NCBI GenBank assembly: GCA_963663615.1
Contig: OY760517.1
Span: forward strand, 124,001-188,000
DNA from: G963663615 sp963663615
Lineage (GTDB): Bacteria > Bacteroidota > Ignavibacteria > Ignavibacteriales > Melioribacteraceae
Direction of reading: 5' to 3'
DNA length: 64,000 nucleotides
This document shows, piece after piece, positions 1 to 9,020 of this stretch (positions are counted from its first letter, which is position 1; every line of letters begins with the position of its first letter). The notes under the pieces are model-generated. The model searched no databases, was not told the origin of the DNA, and was given only the letters and a program-made list of their open reading frames with translations. Made by a program: the position numbers and the translations under genes.

Positions 1-276
1 CTCTTTAAGCAGTCGAACATTACCCGATGAAATTTTTCTATCACCGTAACTTGATAGCTTAATAAAATCAATTTCGCAATTGATCTGTACATTTCTGATA
101 AGATCGGAAAAGAAAAGTACAGAGCCGTTAAGTATCCCGATAAAAATAGGGAACTTGCTCTGGTATTCTTCTTCTAACTGTTTACCAATTTCGGCGGTTC
201 TTTCAAGAATTTGTTCTTCAGACAAATATACTTCAAAAGTTTCGTTACCAATTTTAATTTTGTCGTTAGCATCCAT
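1..276 (-). CDS. hpt: Hypoxanthine phosphoribosyltransferase (N-terminal part, cut by window edge)
   Basis: Reading the minus strand from ATG at 276 gives 92 codons running off the window start without a stop. The fragment shows the purine phosphoribosyltransferase N-terminal pattern: an ILNGSVLFFSDLIR stretch (the first PRPP/pyrophosphate loop region) followed by DFIKLSSYGD. The enzyme would convert hypoxanthine or guanine plus PRPP to IMP or GMP in the cytoplasm (purine salvage). It starts 5 bases after the tilS stop, and tilS-hpt is a common pairing in bacteria, so the two are probably co-transcribed. The catalytic loop and C-terminus lie outside the window. Family assignment is from these motifs only. 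Confidence 0.88.
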   Translation of the reverse strand, partial: MDANDKIKIGNETFEVYLSEEQILERTAEIGKQLEEEYQSKFPIFIGILNGSVLFFSDLIRNVQINCEIDFIKLSSYGDRKISSGNVRLLKE

Positions 277-281
277 GTTAA

Positions 282-1643
282 TTACTTACTTATCCAAATT
301 TTATATAATTCGTTATTTTCTTTATTAAATTTGTATCTGTTGTCTATCCTTAAACCAACAACATATACAATATTGTTCCGGTTAAGCAAAACCGGATACT
401 GTTTTTTTTGATTTGCCGGTATTTTTTCATCAGTTAAAAAGTCCGATATTTTCTTCTCGCCTTTCATTCCTAACGGAATAAACTTGTCACCAGCAATCCA
501 ATTTCGTAATATAAATATATCATTAGTATTATGGGCAGAAATTATTTCGTATTCATCCGAAAAATTTACATTTCCGTCAATAATCTTTTCTATTTTAATT
601 TTAATTCCCAATTCGTTTATAAAAACTTCGTTACCGGGAGTTATTTTATATTCGTACTCAATATCATAATTATTATTGGTTATAATTATTTCATTTCTGT
701 TTTTAATTGCTACATAATTGTTTTTAAGCTCAATTACTGTGCCGGTATTTTGCGTAAAAAGGTTAATCAGCCGGTTTATTGTACTGCTTTCAATCCGTGA
801 TAAACCACATTCCCGCAAAACACTTTTTAATACTTCTGATACAATTAGGTCGCTGTTATATTCAACCAGGTCGCAACTTATTGCCCTGTTGCTATTTTGT
901 TGGCTAACATAGCTGTTAATAATTTCGGGTAAATTTTGAAGCATCATATCAGCCAGTTGCTGAATGTTTTTAGAAAACCGGAATAATGATTCGTGTAAAT
1001 CGGGGTTTAATCGTTGTTCAACAAGTGGTATAATGTTATGCCGTATATAATTCCTGTCGTAATTATCGAGCATGTTTGTTTCATCAATCTTGTAAGACGC
1101 ATTATTACGAGATAAAGATTCAAGAATTTCTTCTTTTGTGAGGCAAAGCATAGGTCTAACAATATTACCCCTAACAATTGGTATGCCTGTAACGCCTCTA
1201 AATCCGGTTCCCTTGAACAAGTTAAAAAGCACAGTTTCGGTATTATCGTTTTTATTGTGGGCAGTAATAATTTTACCAAAATTATGTTCAACAGCAAGCT
1301 TGTCAAGATATTCGTATCTAAGAATTCGTGCTGCTTCCTCAATGGATTTGTTGTTTTGAACGGCGTATTTGGCTACATCCTTTTGGGTGCTGAAAAACGG
1401 AACATCAAGTTTACAGCATAAACTTCTGCAAAACTCTTCATCTTCATCGGCTGCTGATCTTAACATATGATTAAAATGTGCAGCTGAAATATCAAGTTTC
1501 CAGATATTTTTGTTTTTCAGAAGGAAGAGTAATAAATACACAGAATCGGGACCACCGCTTAATGCAAGTAGTACCCGATCTTCACTCAAAAATATTTTGT
1601 TTTCCTGAATAAACCGGATAAGTTTTTTTTCAGTTAATATCAT
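282..1643 (-). CDS. tilS: tRNA(Ile)-lysidine synthase
   Basis: A 453-residue PP-loop ATPase. The signature SGGPDS lies at residues 29-34. An AHNKNDNTET-type substrate segment lies near residue 165, and the C-terminal region (about 380-450) has the TilS C-domain pattern GDKFIPLGMKG...KKISDFL. It modifies C34 of the CAU-anticodon tRNA-Ile to lysidine so that it reads AUA codons; the activity is essential in most bacteria. Full length for a three-domain TilS. A GAAGAAG ribosome-binding sequence lies directly before the ATG. Its stop is 5 bases before hpt and its start is 40 bases after the greA stop, consistent with a greA-tilS-hpt transcription unit. Confidence 0.95.
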   Translation of the reverse strand: MILTEKKLIRFIQENKIFLSEDRVLLALSGGPDSVYLLLFLLKNKNIWKLDISAAHFNHMLRSAADEDEEFCRSLCCKLDVPFFSTQKDVAKYAVQNNKSIEEAARILRYEYLDKLAVEHNFGKIITAHNKNDNTETVLFNLFKGTGFRGVTGIPIVRGNIVRPMLCLTKEEILESLSRNNASYKIDETNMLDNYDRNYIRHNIIPLVEQRLNPDLHESLFRFSKNIQQLADMMLQNLPEIINSYVSQQNSNRAISCDLVEYNSDLIVSEVLKSVLRECGLSRIESSTINRLINLFTQNTGTVIELKNNYVAIKNRNEIIITNNNYDIEYEYKITPGNEVFINELGIKIKIEKIIDGNVNFSDEYEIISAHNTNDIFILRNWIAGDKFIPLGMKGEKKISDFLTDEKIPANQKKQYPVLLNRNNIVYVVGLRIDNRYKFNKENNELYKIWISK

Positions 1644-1683
1644 TCTTCTTCAAAATTGTTGAAGATTCTGCTTTTGGTTTTTA

Positions 1684-2154
1684 TTACAATATTTCCAGAA
1701 TTTCGAAATTGATAATTCCTGCAGGAACTTTAGCCGGAACAGTTTCACCAACTTTTTTACCCATAAGTGCGGCACCAACTGGTGAGGTTAATGCAATTTT
1801 ACCTTTATCAAGATTTGCTTCTTCAGGTGAAACCAAAGTATAAGTATATTCCTTGTTATTCTTGTGGTTCTTAACTTTAATTTTAGAGAGAATATGTACT
1901 TTGTCTTTTGGCATTGTTGAAGTGTCAATAATCCTTACTCTCGAAAGCAGCTGTTCAAGCTTATTTATTCTTAACTCATGTAAACCCTGTGCGTCTTTGG
2001 CGGCATCGTATTCAGCGTTTTCAGAAAGATCACCATACGATCTTGCTTCAGCAATTTTCTGTGCTATTTCTTTTCTACCCGGACCTTTTAATTCTTTAAG
2101 CTCTTTTTCGAGTTCATTCAATCTTTCTTTTGTTAGATACACAAAATTAGACAC
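1684..2154 (-). CDS. greA: Transcription elongation factor GreA
   Basis: 156 residues, close to the usual 158. The N-terminal coiled-coil finger (about 1-75) contains the conserved ARSYGDLSENAEYDAAK segment, whose acidic tip stimulates transcript cleavage by backtracked RNA polymerase. The C-terminal FKBP-like domain (about 80-156) has SPVGAALMGKKVGE. It acts in the cytoplasm through the RNA polymerase secondary channel. It is the first gene of the apparent greA-tilS-hpt unit. A terminator-like hairpin at 2184-2222 separates it from the upstream lipoprotein gene. Confidence 0.96.
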   Translation of the reverse strand: MSNFVYLTKERLNELEKELKELKGPGRKEIAQKIAEARSYGDLSENAEYDAAKDAQGLHELRINKLEQLLSRVRIIDTSTMPKDKVHILSKIKVKNHKNNKEYTYTLVSPEEANLDKGKIALTSPVGAALMGKKVGETVPAKVPAGIINFEILEIL

Positions 2155-2183
2155 AGATTATCTCCAATTATGATAAAAAAAAT

Positions 2184-2222
2184 TGCCACCGCCGCAATTC
2201 TCATTGCATTTAGCGAGTGGCA
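2184..2222 (-). terminator. Rho-independent terminator after the 2303-2899 lipoprotein gene
   Basis: TGCCAC (2184-2189) pairs with GTGGCA (2217-2222), with further GC pairing inside. Read on minus, the stem is followed at once by a run of eight T (complement of the A-tract just below 2184). Confidence 0.65.
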
Positions 2223-2302
2223 CATTCAAAACTAATAAATATTTTTATTGATTTCAACAGCAATAACGCTATATTCTAAAAAGTTTTACACGGAGAGTAG
2301 AG

Positions 2303-2899
2303 CTATCTTATATTCCATTGGCGATGTTTTATTATATCTCCGTTAACAGGATTGATTATTAGCTCCTCGCCTTTAGCCTTGTAATTATCTTCGCTACCCG
2401 ATTCGGATATGGTAACCAGCACATGCCAAACATACTGCTTAAACTCGGCTGACCACCTGAAACTTTTATCCCATTCCTTAATACCTTCAACAAGCTTATA
2501 ATCCTTGGCAATCTTTTCAGCTTCCTCGGGTGTAACATCAAACTTGCAATTTTCAGCTTCCTCGCAATAAGGAATGCCTACTACTGCCTTATCCGTGTTT
2601 ACATTCCCTTTTGAATCGGTCATAAAGTAAATTTCCTCATCAATCCAGGTACGATCCAAATCCCTGAAGCTCATGTATATTATATAGCCATCCCCCAGCA
2701 AACGAGATTTTTCGTAGTTAAAAGAGATGTACTTGCTAAAAAAATCTTCACCAACCTTATTTTTAACAAACCTTTCGGACTTGTTTACAACTTTTTCCGG
2801 TATATTGAAGTGATTACCTTTCTTTTCACAGCTTGTGCATGAGCATCCTGTTGATGCAAATAATGTTACCATTAAAATTACAACTGTTATAATTCGCAT
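2303..2899 (-). CDS. Predicted lipoprotein with a PepSY-like C-terminus
   Basis: 198 residues. A hydrophobic N-terminus ends in a Cys after FASTG (Cys 19), suggesting a lipoprotein signal peptide, although the lipobox is not canonical. Three more Cys follow nearby (GCSCTSCEK), which is unusual. Residues about 120-198 resemble a PepSY-type fold: TPEEAEKIAKDY, a WHV strand, and a terminal IINPVNGDIIKHRQW strand. PepSY proteins are often exported and thought to inhibit or chaperone peptidases; that role is family inference only. It appears to be its own transcription unit, with terminator hairpins on both sides (2925-2957 upstream, 2184-2222 downstream). Confidence 0.6.
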   Translation of the reverse strand: MRIITVVILMVTLFASTGCSCTSCEKKGNHFNIPEKVVNKSERFVKNKVGEDFFSKYISFNYEKSRLLGDGYIIYMSFRDLDRTWIDEEIYFMTDSKGNVNTDKAVVGIPYCEEAENCKFDVTPEEAEKIAKDYKLVEGIKEWDKSFRWSAEFKQYVWHVLVTISESGSEDNYKAKGEELIINPVNGDIIKHRQWNIR

Positions 2900-2924
2900 G
2901 TAAAATCCATTTATTGATATGTTT

Positions 2925-2957
2925 AAAATAAAAAAACCGGGATAAAATATCCCGGTT
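2925..2957 (-). terminator. Rho-independent terminator after the HEAT-repeat gene
   Basis: Perfect 10-bp stem AACCGGGATA (2935-2944) / TATCCCGGTT (2948-2957) with a 3-base loop. A T-rich tract follows on the minus strand. Confidence 0.9.
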
Positions 2958-2977
2958 AATTACATTAAACTTAATAT

Positions 2978-3367
2978 TTAACCTTTAAGGCTGTTCAAAT
3001 AGAACTTCTCGCATAAATCGCGAACTCTTTTGCTATCGTCAAATCGTGCAGCCATTTTGACGAAATATACAGCTTTAGCCGAGTTTATTTTTGAAAGTGA
3101 AAGAGCTGCCGCAATTCTTTCTTCCTCGGTATTGGAAGAGCGTAACATTTTAAGAAGTGGAATTACTGATTCTTCAATTTGCAATTCACCTAACTGGTAA
3201 GCCGAGCTTACTTTTAATCCCATATTATCGGAATTGATACCATTCAACAGATTTACCACAACTTTATTGTACTCAACAGTTCCAACTGCGGGAATATTTG
3301 AAGCAAATGCATTGGATGACAACAATAATACTAACGATAATATAATTATTGATTTTATGGATTTCAT
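2978..3367 (-). CDS. Small exported HEAT-repeat protein
   Basis: 129 residues with a clear signal peptide (LVLLLSSNAFA, about residues 1-22). The rest is helical and repetitive: SSAYQLGELQIEESVIPLLKML, then ERIAAALSLSKINSAKAVYFVK. These match the alternating helix pattern of HEAT/PBS-lyase-like repeats, which bind partner proteins. It probably acts in the periplasm. The gene lies between dnaA and a lipoprotein gene and ends in a strong hairpin terminator. No specific partner or function can be assigned. Confidence 0.65.
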   Translation of the reverse strand: MKSIKSIIILSLVLLLSSNAFASNIPAVGTVEYNKVVVNLLNGINSDNMGLKVSSAYQLGELQIEESVIPLLKMLRSSNTEEERIAAALSLSKINSAKAVYFVKMAARFDDSKRVRDLCEKFYLNSLKG

Positions 3368-3496
3368 TTTTATACTCCTTGTTTATTATAGTCTCTGGTA
3401 TTTAAGACGCACAGGTTAACAAGTGGTTCCGTAAAAAAGACGTAAACTCGCTATTTGACTGGTTTTTATTTGAAGTGAGTTGAAGGAGTAGGAGGC

Positions 3497-3525
3497 AAAA
3501 AAAAGCCCCCCTTAATAGGGAGGCT
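3497..3525 (-). terminator. Rho-independent terminator of dnaA
   Basis: AGCCCCCC (3504-3511) pairs with GGGAGGCT (3518-3525), including one G-U pair on the RNA, with a 6-base loop. A run of T follows on minus (A-tract 3497-3504). It lies 10 bases after the dnaA stop. Confidence 0.9.
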
Positions 3526-3534
3526 AAAAATTTA

Positions 3535-4944
3535 TTAGTCAATACTAAGTTCAATTTTACTTCGGATTGAATCAACTGTTTCCTTAAACCTTGCATCGGT
3601 TGTTATTTCCTTGCCAATGCTATTGTAGGCATGAATTACGGTTGAGTGGTCTCTGCCACCAAAATGAAGTCCAATTGTTTTTAGTGATGACTGGGTAAGC
3701 TTTTTAGAAAGAAACATTGCTACTTGACGAGCAGTTACTACTTCTTTCTTTCTGTTTTTTTCACGAACCTTATTTTCAGGAACCTTGTAATAATCGCAAA
3801 CAACCTTGGTAATAAAGTCGATTGATATTTTTACTTCTCTGCCAGTTGCAATTTCCTTTACGGTTTTCTTAACCAGTTCAAAGTCAATATCCTTGTTGTT
3901 AAGCGATGCATTTGCGAGGAGTTTTATAAGGCATCCTTCCAGCTCACGAATATTTGAAGTAATGTTGTGTGAAATATATTCCAAAATTTCGTTTGAAAGC
4001 TTTAAGCCGTAGTTTTCGCTTTTGTTTTTTAGAATTGCAATTCTGGTTTCAAAATCAGGTGGTTGAATATCTACGGTAAGACCCCACTGAAATCTTGAAA
4101 TTAGTCTTTCGTTAAGTCCTTTTAGGTCTTTTGGAGGCTTATCTGAAGATAGCACGATTTGTTTGCCGGACTGGTGCAGGGTATTGAATATATGGAAGAA
4201 CAAGTCCTGTGTTTTTTCCTTGCCAATAAGGAACTGGATATCGTCAATAATAAGTACATCCATACTTTTATAAAAGTTGGAAAAATCATTTACGGTATTG
4301 TTCTGTATAGCTTCAACAAATTCAACAGTAAAAATATCGGATGAAAGATATATTACTTTCTTGTTTGGCATTTTTGAAAGAATGGAATTGCCAATAGCTT
4401 GTATAATATGGGTTTTACCAAGTCCAACCCCACCATAAATAAAAAGTGGATTGAAAGAGGTTTGCCCCAAATTTTGGCTAACAGCAATAGCGGCAGCACG
4501 AGCCAACTGGTTTCCTTCACCCTGAATAAAGTTATCGAAAGTGTAGCGGGGGTTTAGGTTTGAGTTTAATTCACTAGTAACAGGGTTGTTATCGACAGGT
4601 AAAATTTCTTCCTGAACGGGTGAGTCCTTTTTATTTGCTATTACGGTAGCTTCTTCAACAACATCTTTTTCTTCCAGGATAACATAAACAAGTTTGCCAG
4701 TTTCACCAAGTACGGTTTTAACGGTTTTTTTAATTATACTGCTATAATGTTCGTCAATCCATTCGATGAAAAAATTGTTGGGAACCTGAATTTTAAGTTC
4801 TGCTCCATTAAGTTCGAGCGGCTTAATAGGAAGGAACCATGTATTGTAAGTAAGGAACGGCACTTTAGCCTTTATAAATTTAAGACATTCTTTCCAGGCT
4901 CCTTTTGGAGTAACAGAAATATCATTTGTAACAGAATTTACCAT
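3535..4944 (-). CDS. dnaA: Chromosomal replication initiator protein DnaA
   Basis: 469 residues from the chosen start. Domain I (about 1-85) is followed by a variable linker. The AAA+ domain has Walker A GGVGLGKT at 171-178 and Walker B IIDDIQF. C-terminal domain IV carries the DnaA signature VTARQVAMFLSKKL and the GGRDHSTVIHA DNA-recognition helix. DnaA binds 9-mer boxes and melts the origin. An in-frame ATG at 4959 is possible, but that start would overlap the exact DnaA box at 4950-4958. I prefer ATG at 4944 and read the box as an autoregulatory site. Divergent from the TPR kinase gene across the putative origin; ends in a hairpin terminator. Confidence 0.97.
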   Translation of the reverse strand: MVNSVTNDISVTPKGAWKECLKFIKAKVPFLTYNTWFLPIKPLELNGAELKIQVPNNFFIEWIDEHYSSIIKKTVKTVLGETGKLVYVILEEKDVVEEATVIANKKDSPVQEEILPVDNNPVTSELNSNLNPRYTFDNFIQGEGNQLARAAAIAVSQNLGQTSFNPLFIYGGVGLGKTHIIQAIGNSILSKMPNKKVIYLSSDIFTVEFVEAIQNNTVNDFSNFYKSMDVLIIDDIQFLIGKEKTQDLFFHIFNTLHQSGKQIVLSSDKPPKDLKGLNERLISRFQWGLTVDIQPPDFETRIAILKNKSENYGLKLSNEILEYISHNITSNIRELEGCLIKLLANASLNNKDIDFELVKKTVKEIATGREVKISIDFITKVVCDYYKVPENKVREKNRKKEVVTARQVAMFLSKKLTQSSLKTIGLHFGGRDHSTVIHAYNSIGKEITTDARFKETVDSIRSKIELSID

Positions 4945-5156
4945 AAAAGTTATCCACAAATATAAAAACGTATAAAACGCTTTATTTTTAAGTATATTAA
5001 GAAATTATTAAGCAAAACACCGGAAGTTGTCCACATATTATCAACATTGTCTGAATTTGCTAACGCATTGTTATTTGGCAATTTAGCTTAGCTACGATTT
5101 ATGCCTTAACAAAAACAGCTCCAAAATCAACATTATATCAGAAAATCAACCATCTT

Positions 5157-5170
5157 GTGAAACGTTTCAC
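5157..5170. promoter_or_regulatory. 14-bp palindrome with everted parS-like half-sites
   Basis: GTGAAACGTTTCAC is a perfect palindrome 10 bp from the tandem DnaA boxes. The classical ParB site is TGTTTCACGTGAAACA. Here the same half-sites (GTGAAAC and GTTTCAC) occur in swapped order around a CG centre. It may bind a ParB/Noc-like or other dimeric regulator; the binding protein is unknown and no parB gene lies in the window. Confidence 0.45.
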
Positions 5171-5179
5171 GCAAGTGAG

Positions 5180-5199
5180 TTATCCACATGTTATCCACA
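5180..5199 (+). promoter_or_regulatory. Tandem DnaA boxes
   Basis: Two exact TTATCCACA 9-mers at 5180-5188 and 5191-5199, in direct orientation and 11 bp apart start to start (about one helical turn), so two DnaA molecules would sit on the same face. This is the strongest box pair of the putative origin and borders the AT-rich tract. Confidence 0.85.
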
Positions 5200-5549
5200 C
5201 AAATTTTGCATGTCCGATGTAATGTGAATTTATAATTAATACCCTGTGAGAGCAAATTAATAATGCCACTAAAATGTAACTCTTTGTTTAATAATTAAAT
5301 AAAATGGTTACTTTAAAATTCACTTTTTATAAGACAACCAAACCCTAAAAAATTGCATGCGGAAGATATACGAAATTCCATTTTACGCAAAATTGTTTTT
5401 TATTAATAAGGATTATTAAAAAAAAATCTTATATATTATAATTTCGCTCAAATGCCAGTATTTGTTAATTTTTCTACAAACAAATATTAGCCTATTTTTG
5501 CAGTTAACTTTAAGCTAATTGGTATAAAATTTAAGATCGGGTATAATCT

Positions 5550-7877
5550 ATGAAAAAGATGTTTTCTTTTTTCCTCTTCCTTTCGGTTTTAATGTTTGCT
5601 CAGGGAAGCTATTCAATTGATAGTTTGCAGAACGCTGCAAAAACAGAAACCGGAGAGAAAAAGGTTGATGCGTTAAATTTGCTTTCACTGGAGTTCGCAA
5701 ATAAAAATTTGTTTGAGGATGCAATTAGAAATGCTGAAGCAGCCTTACAAGTATCCGAATCAATAAATTTTGATGTTGGTAAAGTACAGTCCTATAATAA
5801 CCTTGCCAATATATATGTTGCCCAAAGTCAGCTTGAAAAAGCTCTTAATTTTAGCAACAAGGCACTTAAGCTTGCCGAAAAGAGAGGGTACATGAAAGGT
5901 GTTGCCGATGCCTTGAGAAATACCGGTATTACCTATAATTACCTTGGTAAAAATGACGAAGCGGTAAATTATCTGAACCGGAGCCTTAAAGTTTGCCGTG
6001 AAATTGATTACACGTATTGCGAAGCTGCATCCCTAACAAGTATGGCGAATATATATGCCAATAGCGGAAAAACTACCAAATCTATCGAAACTCATCTTGA
6101 AGCTGCCCAGCTTTTTAGCAAATCAGGAGTAAAAAACAGGGTTGCTCACTCATACCTTAATATAGGTTCTATATACACCAATATTGTTTACGATTTTGAA
6201 AAGGGACTTGAATACACACTTAAAGCAAAGGAAATGTTTCTTGCCGAGGGTGATTCCTTTAAAACCGGTTACACTATGCTGGTTATTGGTACTATTTATG
6301 ACGAGCTTGAAGATGTGGAAAGCTCTCTCCAATATTATAATGCTGCTCTTGCAATATTTAGTGAGTATAACCACGAGGTTCTTATTTCTATTACCAATAA
6401 TTATATTGGTGAGGTTTACAAGAAGGATGGCAACTATAATAAGGCAATTGAGTTTTACTCCAAATCGCTGGATCAAAATACAAAACTAAAGAGAGCTGTT
6501 GGAATTGCCGTTGCACTTAATAATATTGGCGAATCTTATTTTGGACTAAAAAATACAAAGACAGCCCTTGAATATTACCGCCGTTCTTTACGAATACTTA
6601 AGCAGCTTGATGATATTTACAAACTTGCAATAGCACAAAATAATATAGGCGAAGTATATCAGAGGAATGGTAAACTTGATCTTGCACTAAAGTATTACAA
6701 GGAAGCACTTGATAACGCATTAAAAGCCAAGGCTCTTGACGAAATTAAAAATTCGTACTACAATTTATCGGAGCTTTACCAGTTAAAAGGTAATTACAAA
6801 TCGGCACTGGAAAACTATCAAAAATTTTCGGCTACCGAGGATTCAATTAGCAATAATGAAAAATCGAAAGAGATATTAAAACTGCAAATTGGATACGAAA
6901 CATCCAAGAAGAATCAGGAAATTGAACTTCTTAAAAAATCGCAATTGATTGCCTATGATGAATTAAAAAACTCGAGTGTAGTAATATACGCTACTATTGG
7001 AGGTGCAATAATTCTTGTGCTGTTACTGGTTGCATTATATAACCGTTTCCAGTATAAAAAGCGAACCAACAAAAAGCTGGAAAAACAGAATATAAAAATA
7101 GTTTCGCAAAGTAATGAGCTTACAAGAATTAATAAGGAATTGCAGGAAATAAACCGAAAAATTATTGCTTCTGAAAAAGTTTTAAGGGATGCCAATGATG
7201 TAAAGGAAAAACTATTATCGATTATATCGCATGACCTTAAAAGTCCGTTTACCTCAATACTTGGCTTAACCGAATTCCTTTCAGAAGATATTGATGATCT
7301 TAGCGAAGACGAAATAAGGAAGTTTAGTTCCGAATTGCACGAATCAACTCTTAACCTGTTCTATTTGCTCGAAAACTTGCTTAACTGGTCGGTAGCCCAG
7401 AAAGATAACCTTGAACCAAGGATAGAAACAGTTCCAATGAAAGAGATTATTAAGAGAAACCTTAAACTCTTTAATCTAAATTTGCAAAACAAAAATATTC
7501 CGGTTGAGGATAACATTCCTGATGACTTTATTCTTAATGCAGATTTTAATATGATTGATTGCATTTTCAGAAATCTGTTCCATAATGCAATCAAGTTTTC
7601 ATCGAAGGGGCAGGTTATTAAGCTTAACGCAGGTGAAGAGAAGCACAGGCTGTTTATTGAAATAAGTGATAACGGCGTTGGAATTAAGAGAGAAGAAATT
7701 GTGAAAATACTTGAAGGTGAAAAGGTTGATCATACCCAGGGTACCGAAAATGAAAAAGGTAGCGGACTTGGGCTTTCACTTGTTAGGGATTTTATAAACA
7801 GAAATAATGGCAAACTGGAAATTTTTAGTAACAAGGGTGAAGGAACAACTGTTAAGCTTTCCTTCCCGAAAAATTAA
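5550..7877 (+). CDS. TPR-containing membrane sensor histidine kinase
   Basis: 775 residues. A signal peptide (1-22, ending FAQGSYS) is followed by about ten tetratricopeptide repeats (residues about 30-430, with repeated YNNLANIY / ALNNIGESYFG / YYKEAL patterns). One transmembrane helix lies near 475-497 and a coiled coil near 500-555. The HisKA domain has the phosphoacceptor His 561 in SHDLKSPF, and the HATPase domain has DNGVGI and GSGLGLSL. The TPR region would be periplasmic and could bind a protein or peptide ligand. This architecture is common in Bacteroidota. There is no adjacent response regulator, so it is an orphan kinase. The next gene, an M23 peptidase, begins 12 bases after its stop and is probably co-transcribed, hinting at a cell-wall link. 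Confidence 0.9.
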   Translation: MKKMFSFFLFLSVLMFAQGSYSIDSLQNAAKTETGEKKVDALNLLSLEFANKNLFEDAIRNAEAALQVSESINFDVGKVQSYNNLANIYVAQSQLEKALNFSNKALKLAEKRGYMKGVADALRNTGITYNYLGKNDEAVNYLNRSLKVCREIDYTYCEAASLTSMANIYANSGKTTKSIETHLEAAQLFSKSGVKNRVAHSYLNIGSIYTNIVYDFEKGLEYTLKAKEMFLAEGDSFKTGYTMLVIGTIYDELEDVESSLQYYNAALAIFSEYNHEVLISITNNYIGEVYKKDGNYNKAIEFYSKSLDQNTKLKRAVGIAVALNNIGESYFGLKNTKTALEYYRRSLRILKQLDDIYKLAIAQNNIGEVYQRNGKLDLALKYYKEALDNALKAKALDEIKNSYYNLSELYQLKGNYKSALENYQKFSATEDSISNNEKSKEILKLQIGYETSKKNQEIELLKKSQLIAYDELKNSSVVIYATIGGAIILVLLLVALYNRFQYKKRTNKKLEKQNIKIVSQSNELTRINKELQEINRKIIASEKVLRDANDVKEKLLSIISHDLKSPFTSILGLTEFLSEDIDDLSEDEIRKFSSELHESTLNLFYLLENLLNWSVAQKDNLEPRIETVPMKEIIKRNLKLFNLNLQNKNIPVEDNIPDDFILNADFNMIDCIFRNLFHNAIKFSSKGQVIKLNAGEEKHRLFIEISDNGVGIKREEIVKILEGEKVDHTQGTENEKGSGLGLSLVRDFINRNNGKLEIFSNKGEGTTVKLSFPKN

Positions 7878-7889
7878 TACGGAGATCAA

Positions 7890-8708
7890 ATGAAACAAAT
7901 CTTAATTCTGCTAACTCTTTTTTTACTGCAAGCAGTTTTAATTGCACAACCTGTTGAGTTTACCGGAAAATTTAGTCAGGGTAACCTGGTAATTGGTAAA
8001 GCTGAAAATATTTCGGCAGCCTATTTGAATGACAGAAAACTTGAAGTAGATGAAAGCGGACTTTTCGCTATGGGGTTCGATAGAGATGATACAACAAGTT
8101 ATTACCTAAAAGTGCAGTTCAATGATAACCGTGCTTATGTAAAAAAAATTAAACCGGCAAAATCCAAATACAGAATACAACGTATTAACAAAATGAAGAA
8201 AAAATACGTTACACCTCCTACCGACGCTTTTGACAGAATTAAAAATGAAAGAAAAATTTCGCGTGCTGCATGGAAAAAAGTTGGCGATGTAAAAAATGCA
8301 TTGTACAAAAACGGTTTTATGCGTCCTGTTGAAGGTGGATGGATTAGCGGTGTGTTTGGCAGTCAGCGTATTCTTAACGGAATACCCAAGAATATTCACA
8401 ACGGTACTGATATAGCCATTTTTGAAGGTACACCAGTACACGCTATGACCGATGGTGTTGTTGTTCTTGCAGCTGATGATTTTTATTATTCAGGAAATTA
8501 CATTATTCTTGACCACGGACAGGGGCTTTCAAGTTTTTATCTGCACTTAAGCAAGAAAGATGTTAAAGCTGGCGATGTTGTTAAAAAAGGACAAAAAATT
8601 GGTGAAGTTGGTACAACCGGAAGGTCAACTGGTCCGCACCTGCATTGGGGCGTACAATGGTACAGCAACAAGGTTGATCCTCAACAACTTCTGAAAATGG
8701 AATTTTAG
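7890..8708 (+). CDS. Secreted M23-family (LytM-type) metallopeptidase
   Basis: 272 residues with a signal peptide (ending VLIAQP, about residue 20). An N-terminal beta-rich region precedes the peptidase domain (about 150-272). That domain has the zinc and catalytic motifs HNGTDIA (H-x3-D), a YLHLS segment and HLHWGV (HxH). M23 enzymes cut peptide crosslinks of peptidoglycan, here in the periplasm or outside. All active-site residues appear present, so it is probably active rather than a degenerate LytM activator. A GGAG ribosome-binding site precedes the ATG. It follows the TPR kinase by 12 bases and ends in a strong terminator at 8715-8743. Confidence 0.9.
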   Translation: MKQILILLTLFLLQAVLIAQPVEFTGKFSQGNLVIGKAENISAAYLNDRKLEVDESGLFAMGFDRDDTTSYYLKVQFNDNRAYVKKIKPAKSKYRIQRINKMKKKYVTPPTDAFDRIKNERKISRAAWKKVGDVKNALYKNGFMRPVEGGWISGVFGSQRILNGIPKNIHNGTDIAIFEGTPVHAMTDGVVVLAADDFYYSGNYIILDHGQGLSSFYLHLSKKDVKAGDVVKKGQKIGEVGTTGRSTGPHLHWGVQWYSNKVDPQQLLKMEF

Positions 8709-8714
8709 TAACAC

Positions 8715-8743
8715 AATCCCGGTACTTCACCGGGATTTTTTTT
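8715..8743 (+). terminator. Rho-independent terminator after the M23 peptidase gene
   Basis: Perfect 9-bp stem AATCCCGGT (8715-8723) / ACCGGGATT (8729-8737), 5-base loop, then eight T (8736-8743). Confidence 0.93.
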
Positions 8744-9020
8744 GCCGCGAACAAATTTCGTAGAAATATGCAAATAGTTACCAACAATTCATAAATCTCT
8801 TCCCTTACTTTTATCGGAGATTAGTTACATCCCTCCAAAAATTTTCTCGAAAAACTGAATGGTATTTTGTAAATCATTTGTTTCGAATATATGATTGATT
8901 GGTAAACAAATATTTTTTCCATATTTATGTATTTGGTGAAATATTATTATTGAACCGTAATGTTCAATTCATTCATTTTTATTATTTTATAAATGCTGTT
9001 ATAAAACTATTGGATAATTA

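Larger units (their letters stand above)
4945..5549. other. Putative replication origin (oriC)
   Basis: A 605-bp gene-free interval directly upstream of dnaA. Exact DnaA boxes TTATCCACA lie at 4950-4958, 5180-5188 and 5191-5199, all in the same orientation. One-mismatch boxes lie at 5027-5035 (TTGTCCACA) and 5038-5046 (TTATCAACA). The stretch from about 5220 to 5530 is very AT-rich, with long A/T runs (for example 5401-5445), and could serve as the unwinding element. Genes run away from it on both sides: minus from 4944 to 1, plus from 5550 to 15706. Origin function is inferred from these signs and the dnaA linkage; GC-skew inversion was not computed. Confidence 0.85.

Noticed and set aside
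4945..4959. Earlier dnaA start at 4959
   Set aside because: The added codons coincide with an exact DnaA box, and the ATG at 4944 gives a normal DnaA N-terminus.
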